Origin: a virus
Virus record (IMG/VR): IMGVR_UViG_3300028548_000895
Span: 1-42,136 of that record
Length of the DNA stretch: 42,136 nt
Reading direction: 5' to 3' (one strand)
In this document: in pieces, positions 1-7,714 of the stretch
Numbering within the stretch: position 1 is the first letter of the stretch
Layout of the letters: each line of letters begins with the position of its first letter
Notes under the pieces: model-generated
Database searches by the model: none
What the model saw: the letters and a program-made list of their open reading frames with translations, nothing else
Told to the model about the DNA's origin: nothing
Position numbers and translations under genes: made by a program

Positions 1-153
1 ATGGCAGAAGATATTGCCGCCGACCGTCAAGCCTGTGTTGATCGTAACACTCAGCACCTTGAGCTTATGAAAGCTAAGAGCGATTGGGGTAGTGAGAGCA
101 TGACAGCAACAACGTCAGCTATCTCAGCCGGTAACGGATACACAGCAACTTAA
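1..153 (+). CDS. hypothetical protein or C-terminal part of a gene cut by the left edge
   Basis: An open frame begins with ATG at the first base and gives 50 residues ending in a Ser/Thr/Gly-rich tail (SAISAGNGYTAT). Whether this is a whole small gene or the 3' end of a longer one cannot be decided because nothing upstream is visible. It is followed after 12 bases by a basic small protein with a good ribosome site. I do not recognise a family. The frame also happens to be in phase with the terminase fragment at the right edge if the two ends were joined. Confidence 0.45.
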   Translation: MAEDIAADRQACVDRNTQHLELMKAKSDWGSESMTATTSAISAGNGYTAT

Positions 154-165
154 AGGAGAAGTATC

Positions 166-363
166 ATGAGACCTAGAACCAGAGTACCAGTGGCTAAAAA
201 GCCTACCGCAACAAAAAAAGTAGGGCGAGGTGGAAACGCTCCTAAACGACGCGGCGGCCCTAAACTAATACGCCCAGGATCGCTAAGTACACGGCCAAAG
301 GGACCGCCAAAACCTCCAGGACTGAAGGGTGGCGGGGTAATCAAAAAACGAAAGCGTACATAA
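166..363 (+). CDS. small Pro/Lys/Arg-rich basic protein
   Basis: This 65-residue protein is almost entirely Lys, Arg, Pro and Gly (for example PKRRGGPKLIRP and a KKRKRT end) with no predicted fold. AAGGAG lies about 8 bases before the ATG. Such very basic short proteins are common in the late region of marine phages. A role in binding DNA or RNA in the virion or the host is possible but not shown. The longer frame on the opposite strand here is a shadow caused by Gly/Pro-rich codons. Confidence 0.6.
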   Translation: MRPRTRVPVAKKPTATKKVGRGGNAPKRRGGPKLIRPGSLSTRPKGPPKPPGLKGGGVIKKRKRT

Positions 364-382
364 TAAACTAAGGAGCAGTAAA

Positions 383-547
383 ATGGCATACTTACTAGAT
401 ATTTATGTTCTAGCAACGTCTTTAATCACGGTTGCCTCCGTAGTTTGCAACTACACTGAAACCCCTAAAGATGACGTATGGGTTGCAAAAGCTTATAAAG
501 TGATGGAACAGTTCGCTTTCTTGGGCAACAAAGCCAAGGATAAATAA
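383..547 (+). CDS. small one-TM protein, holin-like
   Basis: The gene encodes 54 residues. A hydrophobic N-terminal segment (about residues 3-22, LLDIYVLATSLITVASVV) is followed by a NYTETPKDD stretch and an amphipathic tail. Single-span proteins with a TPTPKDD-like motif after the membrane helix are frequent near phage structural genes and are often annotated as holins (from memory). AGGAG precedes the ATG. The stop overlaps the next start by one base (TAATG), so translation is probably coupled with the second putative lysis protein. Confidence 0.6.
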   Translation: MAYLLDIYVLATSLITVASVVCNYTETPKDDVWVAKAYKVMEQFAFLGNKAKDK

Positions 548-729
548 TGCCTACTGTGAAAGATGCGTTAGCGGGGCTTAACGCTCATGAACGTGAGTGT
601 ACTGTTCGTTATGAGTATATTGAAAAACGCCTAGACGAAGGCTCTGCTAAATTCAAAAAATTAGAAATGTTGTTATGGGGAGTGTATCCTTTTATACTTG
701 GATCAGCCGTCCTAACTAGATTTTTATAG
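547..729 (+). CDS. coiled-coil plus C-terminal TM protein, XhlA/holin-like
   Basis: The 60 residues form a charged amphipathic helix (about residues 8-38, including HERECTVRYEYIEKRLDE) followed by a single hydrophobic segment (about 40-59) at the extreme C-terminus. This coiled-coil plus terminal TM layout is that of XhlA-type holin accessory proteins. It starts inside the stop of the preceding TM protein. The pair could form the holin system needed by the signal-less lysozyme at 2978. The assignment rests on topology only. Confidence 0.55.
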   Translation: MPTVKDALAGLNAHERECTVRYEYIEKRLDEGSAKFKKLEMLLWGVYPFILGSAVLTRFL

Positions 730-739
730 GGGGAGGGTA

Positions 740-2611
740 ATGCCGCTACAAAAATTTATTTTCCAGCCTGGAATCAATAAAGAAGGAACCGCATATTCTA
801 ATAGAGGCGGATGGTTTGATTCTAATTTAATACGTTTCCGTAAAGGTTTGCCTGAGAAAATAGGCGGCTGGGCTAAATCCTCATCTAACTCTTTTCAAGC
901 AACAGGCAGAGCACTTCATGCTTGGGTAGACTTATCAGGAACCAAATACCTTGGGCTAGGAACTACTTGGAAGTATTATGCAGTAGATGGCCAAGTTTTT
1001 TATGATATAACCCCAATAAGAGCAACTACAACCAATGGGATAGTCTTTGCGGCTACCAATGGTAGTGCGGTTATTACTGCGACTGATTCAGATCACGGAG
1101 CCGTAGTTAATGATTTTGTAACTATCGCGGGAGCCGTTTCTTTAGGCGGCCTTATTACTGCCGCAGTCTTAAATCAAGAATATCAAGTTACCGCAGTCCC
1201 TAGTGCGAATACATTTACGTTTACTGCTACGGCTACTGCTAACAGCAGTGATTCGGGGAACGGTGGATCTGCGGCAGACGCTGTCTATCAAATCAATGTA
1301 GGATTAGACGTTTATGTTCCGTCTACAGGTTGGGGATCTGATTACTGGGGAGCAGGCACTTGGGGCAGTGTTTCTGCTTTAGGATCTACAAACCAGTTAC
1401 GTCTTTGGTCTCATGACAATTTTGGTGAAGATTTACTTTTATGTCCTCGTGGGTCGGGGGTTTTCTATTGGGATGAAAGTGCCGGATCAGACGCTAGAGC
1501 CGTTAGTTTAACAGCGTTAGGTGCGAACCTACCTCCGACGTTAGCATTACAAGTCATGGTCTCCGATATCGATAGACACGTAATTTGTTTTGGAGCTGAC
1601 CCATTAAACGCGGGAGGAACTGCAAGAACAGGAGCACTAGACCCTATGTTTATTGCTTGGAGCGATCAAGAAAATGCCGAACAATGGGAACCATTAGCTA
1701 CAAATACTGCAGGATCTTTTAGACTTTCAGCAGGCTCTGCTATTGTAGGCGCGATTAGAGCGCGACAAGAAACGTTGATTTGGACAGATACGTCACTATA
1801 TTCAATGACTTTTGTAGGTCAACCCTTTACATTTTCTATTAACTTAGTTAATGAAGGGGTTGGTTTAGTTGGGCCCAACGCTATGGTGAATACCCCTAAG
1901 GGCGTGTTTTGGATGGATAAGAAAGGATTTTATGCTTATTCAGGACAAGTCCAAGAACTTCCCTGTAGTGTTGATGCTTATGTTTTCGGAGATATAAACC
2001 AAACACAAAGTTATCAAATATTCGGTTTCGTTAATAAAGGTTTTAATGAGGTTGGTTGGTTCTATTGTTCGGGAACTAATACGGTACTAAACAAATATGT
2101 TACGTATAACTATGAAGAACAGATTTGGATGATAGGAGAACTTTCTAGAACCTGTTGGTTAGACGAAGGAATTTTTAGTGATCCTAAAGCAACGTCTTCA
2201 ACGTCTGATGTGGGGTATGTTTATAACCATGAGTTTGGCGTCGATGACGATGGAACTGCGATGACTAACGTCTTTATAGAGTCTAGTGACTTTGATCTCG
2301 ATCCTGCAGGAGAAGAGTTTCAGTCCGTTAGTAGGGTTATTCCAGACATACAGTTTACGGGTAACGTAGACACAGGCGCGTCAGGACAGAACGTAGATAT
2401 TGTTTTAAAGCGGAGAAATTATCCAGGAGAAGAATTAACAACCGCCTTAACCTCTTCTTGTACCTCTGTCACTACTAGAATAGATACTAGAGTACGGGGA
2501 AGACAAGCGGTGTTACGTATTCAGTCTAACGATACCGATGTTAATGCAGTAGGAACTTCCTTTAGAGTTGGCTCTATGCGATTAGACGTTAAACCAGATG
2601 GCCGCCGATAA
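740..2611 (+). CDS. virion structural protein, P22 gp10 / T7 gp12-like head-closure or tail protein
   Basis: This 623-residue protein opens with a pattern I know from podovirus tail/stabilisation proteins: FQPGINKEGTAYSN, then RFRKGLPEKIGGW, and a YLGLGTTWKYYAVDGQ-like repeat unit. The fold expected for this group is a beta-propeller-like tail-tube or head-completion protein closing the portal channel. An Ala/Thr-rich insertion (about residues 95-165) resembles a small beta domain seen in other phage tail proteins. GGGGGAGG precedes the start. The stop overlaps the next ATG. The fold-level call is fairly secure, but the exact position in the tail is not. Confidence 0.75.
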   Translation: MPLQKFIFQPGINKEGTAYSNRGGWFDSNLIRFRKGLPEKIGGWAKSSSNSFQATGRALHAWVDLSGTKYLGLGTTWKYYAVDGQVFYDITPIRATTTNGIVFAATNGSAVITATDSDHGAVVNDFVTIAGAVSLGGLITAAVLNQEYQVTAVPSANTFTFTATATANSSDSGNGGSAADAVYQINVGLDVYVPSTGWGSDYWGAGTWGSVSALGSTNQLRLWSHDNFGEDLLLCPRGSGVFYWDESAGSDARAVSLTALGANLPPTLALQVMVSDIDRHVICFGADPLNAGGTARTGALDPMFIAWSDQENAEQWEPLATNTAGSFRLSAGSAIVGAIRARQETLIWTDTSLYSMTFVGQPFTFSINLVNEGVGLVGPNAMVNTPKGVFWMDKKGFYAYSGQVQELPCSVDAYVFGDINQTQSYQIFGFVNKGFNEVGWFYCSGTNTVLNKYVTYNYEEQIWMIGELSRTCWLDEGIFSDPKATSSTSDVGYVYNHEFGVDDDGTAMTNVFIESSDFDLDPAGEEFQSVSRVIPDIQFTGNVDTGASGQNVDIVLKRRNYPGEELTTALTSSCTSVTTRIDTRVRGRQAVLRIQSNDTDVNAVGTSFRVGSMRLDVKPDGRR

Positions 2612-2976
2612 TGGCTAGGCTATTAGAAACTAAGCTACCCTTCGCTGCAGGAGAATTATCTCCTGAACTATTCAACAGGCTGGTTAGAGTGTTAGAATTA
2701 AGTTTGGGTAAAGCAGAGATAGGCGCAACCGTAAATGTCAATGAAACCCAACGCAACGTAAACCAATTTAATTCTGGCGACATTATTTGGAATTTAGCAA
2801 CAAAACAATTACAACTATGGACTGGAACTGATTGGGTTAGTTTGTATAAAGGAACCGAAAACGGAGTAGGCGCTGTTTCTAAATTAGGTTTGGTAACTGT
2901 CTCTACAGGGGGCGACACTTTAATCGCTTTAGGAACTATCGCAACAGGGTACGGAACTGAGAACTGGTATACATAA
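2611..2976 (+). CDS. small virion/tail-associated protein
   Basis: The 121-residue protein begins MARLLETKLPFAAGELSPEL, a pattern seen in small proteins beside head-closure/tail genes of marine podoviruses. The middle contains IWNLATKQLQLWTGTDW, a short motif typical of phage fibre and collar proteins in which a Trp-rich hairpin repeats. The start overlaps the stop of the upstream structural gene by one base, suggesting stoichiometric co-expression. The exact role is unknown. Confidence 0.55.
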   Translation: MARLLETKLPFAAGELSPELFNRLVRVLELSLGKAEIGATVNVNETQRNVNQFNSGDIIWNLATKQLQLWTGTDWVSLYKGTENGVGAVSKLGLVTVSTGGDTLIALGTIATGYGTENWYT

Positions 2977-2977
2977 T

Positions 2978-3421
2978 ATGAATATGGAAAAACTACAACA
3001 AGACTTAACATTCGATGAAGGCTGTGTTAATGAGGTGTATCTTGATCATTTGGGATATGCGACTTTTGGTATAGGACATTTAGTTCTTGAAAGTGACCCA
3101 GAACATGGACAAGACGTAGGAACCTGTGTTTCTGACGATCGTATTAAAGAATGTTTTGAGAAAGATATTGCGAATGTATTCGAAGATTTAGACCGAAACT
3201 TGTCTTGGTGGCGAGAGTTACCTGACGATTTAACATTAGTTATGGCTAATATGTGTTTTAACTTAGGCGTCACGAGACTATTGAAGTTTAAAAATTTTTT
3301 ATCTGCAATGAAAGTTAAAGACTGGGACACAGCGGCAGTTGAAATGATAGATAGTCGTTGGGCTATACAAGTAGGACCACGAGCAGTTAGACTAAGGGAT
3401 CGCGTTTTAGAGGCTAAGTAA
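2978..3421 (+). CDS. endolysin, T4-type lysozyme (GH24 muramidase)
   Basis: This 147-residue protein hydrolyses the MurNAc-GlcNAc bond of peptidoglycan at the end of infection. The N-terminal catalytic region aligns with T4 lysozyme: FDEGC (E14 for E11), YLDHLG (D23 for D20) and YATFGIGH (T29 for T26), so the whole triad is present. The C-terminal lobe (LPDDLTLVMANMCFNLG and SRWAIQVGPRAVRL) is also typical. There is no signal peptide or SAR helix, so a holin must release it; the TM proteins at 383, 547 and 4435 are candidates. A second ATG at 2984 is an alternative start. Codons 8-15 share a 25-bp DNA repeat with the gene at 37113. Confidence 0.92.
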   Translation: MNMEKLQQDLTFDEGCVNEVYLDHLGYATFGIGHLVLESDPEHGQDVGTCVSDDRIKECFEKDIANVFEDLDRNLSWWRELPDDLTLVMANMCFNLGVTRLLKFKNFLSAMKVKDWDTAAVEMIDSRWAIQVGPRAVRLRDRVLEAK

Positions 3422-3595
3422 ATGAAAGGTGTAAAACATTTTAAAAAGAACGGCACTGAACATAAGGGTTCTAGTCATAAAATGGCGAATGGTACGCTAC
3501 ACACAAATAAGTCACACACAAAAACAAGTGTAAGGCTTTTCCATTTAAAAGATCTCTCTGTTGCGGCTAAAAAGAAAGCAAGGAAAAACGCATAA
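3422..3595 (+). CDS. small basic protein of marine phages
   Basis: The gene gives 57 residues, very rich in Lys and His (HFKKNGTEHKGSSHKM at the N-terminus, AAKKKARKNA at the end). It starts one base after the lysozyme stop and its own stop overlaps the next start (TAATG). I recall similar short proteins in marine podovirus genomes, without known function. It is the first of three consecutive overlapping Lys-rich genes. A DNA-condensing or virion role is only a guess. Confidence 0.6.
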   Translation: MKGVKHFKKNGTEHKGSSHKMANGTLHTNKSHTKTSVRLFHLKDLSVAAKKKARKNA

Positions 3596-3732
3596 TGGCT
3601 AAAGGACTGTATGCCAATATAAACGCTAGGAAAAAGAAAGGAATTAGCCGACCTAAGAATAAGTCGACTATTTCTAAAAAAGCCTACAGTAACATGAAGG
3701 CAGGATTCCCTAAGACTAAGAAGAAAAAGTAA
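3595..3732 (+). CDS. small Lys-rich protein beginning MAKGLYANI
   Basis: The frame encodes 45 residues, about 40 percent basic, ending in KTKKKK. The opening MAKGLYANINARKKKGISRP matches a family of tiny phage proteins I know as MAKGLYANIHAKRKRI-like, function unknown. Both ends overlap neighbours by one base, so it is translated as part of a coupled chain. It is a real gene despite its length because of that coupling and the family resemblance. Confidence 0.6.
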   Translation: MAKGLYANINARKKKGISRPKNKSTISKKAYSNMKAGFPKTKKKK

Positions 3733-4013
3733 TGGCTGCTTCAATAAAACGCACCACAGGCAAAGGAGGTAATTACCGTAACACTAAGTCTGGGGCAGGG
3801 ATGACTAAAAAAGGCGTAGCCGCGTATAAAAGAAAAAACCCAGGATCAAAGTTAAAAACAGCAGTTACGGGAACAGTAAAAAAAGGAAGTGCAGCAGCAA
3901 AAAGGAGAAAGTCATACTGTGCGAGATCTGCAGGACAGATGAAGAAGTTTCCTAAGGCAGCCAAAGATCCTAACTCACGCTTACGGCAAGCAAGAAAAAG
4001 GTGGAAGTGCTAA
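3732..4013 (+). CDS. basic phage protein of the KTKSGAGLTKKGV family (DUF6321-like)
   Basis: The 93 residues include NTKSGAGMTKKGVAAYKRKN, NPGSKLKTAVTG and KRRKSYCARSAGQM, and end in a Cys (RKRWKC). This combination is characteristic of a conserved, positively charged phage/viral family, possibly DUF6321, whose role is unknown. Two conserved Cys and many Arg/Lys suggest nucleic acid binding, which is inference. Start and stop both overlap neighbours by one base. Confidence 0.65.
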   Translation: MAASIKRTTGKGGNYRNTKSGAGMTKKGVAAYKRKNPGSKLKTAVTGTVKKGSAAAKRRKSYCARSAGQMKKFPKAAKDPNSRLRQARKRWKC

Positions 4014-4435
4014 TGTATGAATACAGTTGTACAGTTGATAGGGTTGTTGATGGCGACACTTGTGATGTTGTGTTGGATCTTGGTTTTGATATTCTTTATC
4101 GTTGTCGGGTCCGTCTTTATGGGATTGACACACCTGAAAGTAGAACTAGGGATAAAGATGAAAAAGTTAGGGGGAAATTAGCCTCTGCTTTTTTACAAGA
4201 AGCGATCGATAGTGGCGATAAGGTTGTTATTGAAACTAAGCTAAAAGACTCTAAAGGAAAGTTCGGTAGGGTTCTAGGTAATGTTGTAGTTGACGGGGTA
4301 AATATTAATCAGATAATGATCGACAACCACCTAGCGGTAGCTTATTTCGGGCAAAGCAAATCAGACATAGAAGATGAACATTTAACCAACAGAGCTAAAC
4401 TTATAGAGTTAGGTAAGTTTGTTGCGGTAGAGTAA
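4013..4435 (+). CDS. staphylococcal-nuclease-like (TNase) protein
   Basis: The protein of 140 residues is an SNase-fold Ca-dependent nuclease that would cut DNA or RNA. Conserved points are VVDGDT (D13-T16), VRLYGIDTPES (R34, D39, T40, E42, matching R35, D40, T41, E43 of the staphylococcal enzyme) and GKFGR with R87. The catalytic Arg-Glu-Arg set is thus present. The start at 4013 is chosen over an in-frame GTG at 4001 because it overlaps the previous stop as TAATG, the rule in this operon. No signal peptide is seen, so it probably acts in the cytoplasm, perhaps on host nucleic acid. Confidence 0.88.
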   Translation: MYEYSCTVDRVVDGDTCDVVLDLGFDILYRCRVRLYGIDTPESRTRDKDEKVRGKLASAFLQEAIDSGDKVVIETKLKDSKGKFGRVLGNVVVDGVNINQIMIDNHLAVAYFGQSKSDIEDEHLTNRAKLIELGKFVAVE

Positions 4436-4782
4436 TGGATGTTGTTCAGCTAATCAATGAAGTCGGGTTCCCAATCGCGGCGGCGTTAGGGTTGGGGATG
4501 TTTATCTGGAAACTGATTAACCGTATTATTGATGGCTTAGAGACTAAAGTAGACACTCTAGATGACAAGCTGGTGGAACAGATAAGCCACTTAGAAGAAA
4601 GACTTGGAAGTAAGCTAGATGGGCAACACGGTATACTAGTTGCACTAATAGACCGCGTAAGGTCTGTCGACAATGAAATCATTCGGCAAGACACCCTGTT
4701 AAAAACTATTCTAGGCGTACCGCAATTACTTCAGACGGATAGACTTGCAAAGGCCGATAGAGATGATCAAAGGAAAGATTGA
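4435..4782 (+). CDS. N-terminal TM plus coiled-coil protein, possible holin or membrane scaffold
   Basis: The 115 residues have one N-terminal hydrophobic helix (about residues 9-29, VGFPIAAALGLGMFIWKLI) and then a long heptad-like helix (about 30-85, DGLETKVDTLDDKLVEQI). The N-terminus resembles YvrJ-type short membrane proteins. Topology fits a holin-like protein or an anchored coiled coil. It starts in the SNase stop and its last 20 bases overlap csgF, linking the lysis/late genes with the curli-like cassette. The function is unproven. Confidence 0.6.
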   Translation: MDVVQLINEVGFPIAAALGLGMFIWKLINRIIDGLETKVDTLDDKLVEQISHLEERLGSKLDGQHGILVALIDRVRSVDNEIIRQDTLLKTILGVPQLLQTDRLAKADRDDQRKD

Positions 4783-5215
4783 GACAATCGCGTTAACGGT
4801 TTTGTTGATTGCGTTGCCCATTACTGCCGACCAAATGACGCACAAGTTTAAGTCTCCCAGTTTTAACGGCATAAATACATCGAGCCACTACCTGACTATT
4901 GAAAACCAAGAATTCAATCGTAAGGCCGATATAGCCGCTGAGATTAAGGCGTACCAAGAAGAGTTAGAGCGGGATGCAGAGAACACTACGCTTGCACGGT
5001 TTATTCGCAATCTTGAGTCTCGTATTTATGCCGAATTAAGTCGCCAACTGGTTAATAACTTGTTTGGCGAGACAATGAGTACTGAAGGGTTCCTTGAGCT
5101 TGAAGGTAATACCATCCAGTATTTTGTTGACGGAGATTTTATAACCTTAATCATAACGGATTCTGATGGAAACTCAACGACTATTACTCTGCCTGTCGGT
5201 TCTTTTTCTTTCTAG
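4763..5215 (+). CDS. csgF: CsgF-like curli assembly protein
   Basis: This 150-residue protein has a signal peptide (about residues 1-22, hydrophobic LTVLLIALPITA). The mature start THKFKSPSFNG matches TFQFRNPNFGG at the N-terminus of E. coli CsgF, the part that plugs into the CsgG pore. A helix (about 65-90, FIRNLESRIYAELSRQLV) and a beta-rich end (FVDGDFITLIITDSDGNSTT) also agree with CsgF, including the D-x-x-G-x-x-T-T-I ending. In curli systems CsgF sits at the cell surface on CsgG and helps attach the nucleator. ATG 4763 is chosen because it starts the signal peptide directly; the earlier in-frame start at 4745 only lengthens it. The last 50 bases overlap csgG. Confidence 0.88.
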   Translation: MIKGKIETIALTVLLIALPITADQMTHKFKSPSFNGINTSSHYLTIENQEFNRKADIAAEIKAYQEELERDAENTTLARFIRNLESRIYAELSRQLVNNLFGETMSTEGFLELEGNTIQYFVDGDFITLIITDSDGNSTTITLPVGSFSF

Positions 5216-6029
5216 CTGTTCAGTGTTTGACCAGTTTGAAGATACCCATAACCAACGATTTAGCGCCAACGATGTAGTCCGTATAAACGAGCTTCAATCA
5301 ACGGAGTTACGTAACGTAAAATCCCCGACAATAAAACCTATTGTTGCGGTGTATCCTAATTCTTTTACAGACCAAACAGGTCAGCGTAAAAGCAATAGTT
5401 CGTTTGCTTTATTTTCTACAGCGGTTACACAACAACCAAGCGCACTGTTAATTAGAGCTTTGAAACATGCCAGCAACGGCATGTTCTTTAGAGTTGTAGA
5501 GCGCGTAGGCTTAGATAATTTAACAAAAGAACGTCAGCTAATAAGATCAGCGCGTGAGCAAATGTCTGAGGACAGTAAGAGCAAAAGCGTACCACCACTG
5601 CTGTTTGCGGGTGTATTGCTAGAAGGCGCAGTTATAGCGTATGATACCAACTTGACTACTGGTGGTATTGGTGCTAGATATTTAGGCATAGGAAAAAGCG
5701 CACAGTACCGAGAAGATAATATCACAGTCTCACTACGGATGGTTTCAGTAGCAACTGGCGAAATATTGATAGAAGTAATGAGCCAGAAAACCGTATTCAG
5801 TTACGGACAATCCGAAGATGTTTTTAAATTTATAGAAATGGGTACTGAGCTTATTGAGATAGAGTTAGGAAACTCTCGTAATGAGTCTACAACCATAGCC
5901 CTTATGAAGGCGATAGAAGGGGCAGTCTTAGAATTAATCAACATTGGCTACGATAGGAGTTTTTGGAAACATGAAAAAATTAATAATCCTGATTGCAACG
6001 ATGACTGCATCTCCGCTCTTCGCGGCTGA
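5166..6029 (+). CDS. csgG: CsgG-like outer-membrane curli secretion channel lipoprotein
   Basis: The 287-residue protein is a lipoprotein with lipobox LSSC (C18) and no Asp at +2, which fits the outer membrane. Motifs agree with E. coli CsgG along the whole length: IVAVYPNSFTDQTGQ for VSVYNIQDETGQ, FSTAVTQQPSALLIRALK for FSTAVPQSATAMLVTALK, VVERVGLDNLTKERQLIRSA for LERQGLQNLLNERKIIRAA, TGGIGARYLGIG for SGGVGARYFGIG, and STGEIL-like VATGEILIEV. The family forms a nonameric 36-strand barrel exporting curlin subunits. The length (about 270 mature residues) is normal. Overlaps with csgF (50 bases) and the curlin-like gene (59 bases) show tight coupling. No csgE is seen. Confidence 0.92.
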   Translation: METQRLLLCLSVLFLSSCSVFDQFEDTHNQRFSANDVVRINELQSTELRNVKSPTIKPIVAVYPNSFTDQTGQRKSNSSFALFSTAVTQQPSALLIRALKHASNGMFFRVVERVGLDNLTKERQLIRSAREQMSEDSKSKSVPPLLFAGVLLEGAVIAYDTNLTTGGIGARYLGIGKSAQYREDNITVSLRMVSVATGEILIEVMSQKTVFSYGQSEDVFKFIEMGTELIEIELGNSRNESTTIALMKAIEGAVLELINIGYDRSFWKHEKINNPDCNDDCISALRG

Positions 6030-6690
6030 CAATGAAATATACATAGATCAGTCTGGCGTAACCGCAAATATAGATATAGAACAACTAGGTATATCTAACC
6101 TGATCGGTGGACTAGGTTCAACGGCGGGTAGTTTAACGCCTTTAGATTTAGACGGCACTAGCATGACCTTAGATATTAATATGATTGGGGCTACCAATAA
6201 GTTCTTAGGTGACATATGGGCTGATAGCTTTACGGGTAACTACAATTTTACTGGGTCAACCAACACTTTTACTATTCAGGTAGACCCGTCAAATACTTAC
6301 GGTGCTGACTCAAGCAACCAATTAGTCAACGTTACTGGTACAGGTAATACTTTCACCCTTAATCAAGGCACATCTGCACTAGCGGCAACCCTTGATCTTG
6401 ATTGGATTATACAGGGTTCAAACAACACCATAACGTCAAATATTAATATTGATGGTAGCACGAATTATGTAGATATTGATGGTTCTGATAACACGCTTAC
6501 ATATACAGGAACTGGTGTGACTGCAAGTGCTGGGGGTTATTTCTACCTTGACCAAACAGGCGGCAGTCGAACATTTAATATACAACAACTGAGTACTCAG
6601 GATAATGACTGGCTTAAAATTATATCTGTTGGTTCTAACGGTACTCTTTGCGTCATTCAAAACGATCAAGGCTCAAGCCTCGGCTGTTGA
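5971..6690 (+). CDS. secreted curlin-like repeat protein, candidate CsgG substrate
   Basis: The 239-residue protein has a clear Sec signal (MKKLIILIATMTASPLFA, cleavage before ADNEI). The mature N-terminus, EIYIDQSGVTANIDIEQLG, follows the curlin rhythm (I-x-Q-x-G-x-x-N-x-x-x-I-x-Q). The centre carries imperfect beta-type units: GSTNTFTIQ, GTGNTFTLNQ, GSNNTITSN, GSDNTLTYTG. The C-terminus has two Cys (TLCVIQNDQGSSLGC) that could pair. It is Asn/Thr/Gly-rich and acidic, as for functional amyloids. AGGAG 11 bases upstream supports the start at 5971 rather than a TTG at 5944. It lies directly after csgG, where the substrate is expected. It is not a close copy of CsgA or CsgB, so the substrate role is inference. 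Confidence 0.72.
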   Translation: MKKLIILIATMTASPLFAADNEIYIDQSGVTANIDIEQLGISNLIGGLGSTAGSLTPLDLDGTSMTLDINMIGATNKFLGDIWADSFTGNYNFTGSTNTFTIQVDPSNTYGADSSNQLVNVTGTGNTFTLNQGTSALAATLDLDWIIQGSNNTITSNINIDGSTNYVDIDGSDNTLTYTGTGVTASAGGYFYLDQTGGSRTFNIQQLSTQDNDWLKIISVGSNGTLCVIQNDQGSSLGC

Positions 6691-7714
6691 GATAGGCGGG
6701 GTATCGGAGGTATCAGGGTACGCGCAGATAAAAAGAGAGCAGTCGCCATTTACCGCAGACTTGAAGTTTTCTGTTCAGTCTAACGATGAGGCTGTTACTG
6801 CGAATGGCCGTATGGCGATCACGTTCCTAGATGATTCTACGGTCAAGCTAACAGAACACTCCCAACTGACAATAGATGAATACATCTATGATGCAAACCC
6901 TAGTAAGTCTAAAATGGCGCTTACCTTTGGATTAGGCACCGCTAGGTTTATAAGCGGTAAGCTAGGACAGATAGATAAGCGGAATATATCCCTCAAGACC
7001 CCCACGGCTGATATCGCCATTCGCGGCACGGATTTTACAGCCACCGTAGACGAGTTAGGCCGTAGTCTTATTATCCTATTACCCGACCAATACGGAGTAT
7101 CTAGCGGAGAGATCGAGGTTATTACGGCCATGGGTAGCGTATTACTTAATAAGCCTTACGAAGCTACTACGGTCTCGGTGTATGAGTCTGCTCCGTCCAA
7201 ACCTGTTGTCCTGGATCTCACTCTAGATTTTATTGACAACATGCTGATTGTAACCCCCCCAAAAGAAGAAAAAGTTATTTCAGATGAAAGAACCGTTAAA
7301 ACTGCTAATATTTTAGACTTTAATGATTTAGATATCGATTACCTAGAAGAAGATTTTCTTGCAGATGATGAGTTAGAGTTTACCGAACTGGACATCAATT
7401 ACTTAGATATCAATTATTTAGAGGACTTACTTAATGTATTAGATGCACTAGGGATAGCAAAGGAAGAGGACAAATTAGCGCAAGTCTCTGGAGTTACTGT
7501 CACCGGAACAACGTTAGGAACAGATGCAGACACACAAATAACTACGCTTATCACAGGGCAGACGCTAAGTCTTATAAGGGGTGTTAGCGAGTATACACGA
7601 TTAGATTTAGACATAACAGGAGGGTACACCGTAATTTTGATTCAAGATGGCGTTTCTAATGTTATAAAAATTAACGGAGGAGATTCTACCATTAGAATAC
7701 TGCAGGAGGGTTAA
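6605..7714 (+). CDS. exported FecR-domain protein with C-terminal curlin-like repeats
   Basis: The 369-residue protein has a signal peptide (about 1-25, YLLVLTVLFASFKTIKAQA), which decides the start although it overlaps the previous gene by 86 bases. Residues about 30-160 are a FecR domain: GRMAITFLDDSTVKLTEHS, FGLGTARFISGKL and TPTADIAIRGTDF are its hallmarks. A very acidic segment (about 225-285) contains short repeats such as DINYLDINYLEDLL. The last 70 residues are beta-rich, with VILIQDGVSNVIKI and TIRILQEG in the curlin I-x-Q-x-G-x-x-N pattern. FecR domains are usually periplasmic signal transducers. Here the protein could nucleate, anchor or sense the curlin-like product. The stop overlaps the cyclase start. 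Confidence 0.8.
   Translation: MTGLKLYLLVLTVLFASFKTIKAQASAVEIGGVSEVSGYAQIKREQSPFTADLKFSVQSNDEAVTANGRMAITFLDDSTVKLTEHSQLTIDEYIYDANPSKSKMALTFGLGTARFISGKLGQIDKRNISLKTPTADIAIRGTDFTATVDELGRSLIILLPDQYGVSSGEIEVITAMGSVLLNKPYEATTVSVYESAPSKPVVLDLTLDFIDNMLIVTPPKEEKVISDERTVKTANILDFNDLDIDYLEEDFLADDELEFTELDINYLDINYLEDLLNVLDALGIAKEEDKLAQVSGVTVTGTTLGTDADTQITTLITGQTLSLIRGVSEYTRLDLDITGGYTVILIQDGVSNVIKINGGDSTIRILQEG

Noticed and set aside
150-416. 88-residue frame on the minus strand
   Set aside because: It is the complement of a Pro/Gly/Lys-rich gene with a better ribosome site; its composition is a shadow effect.
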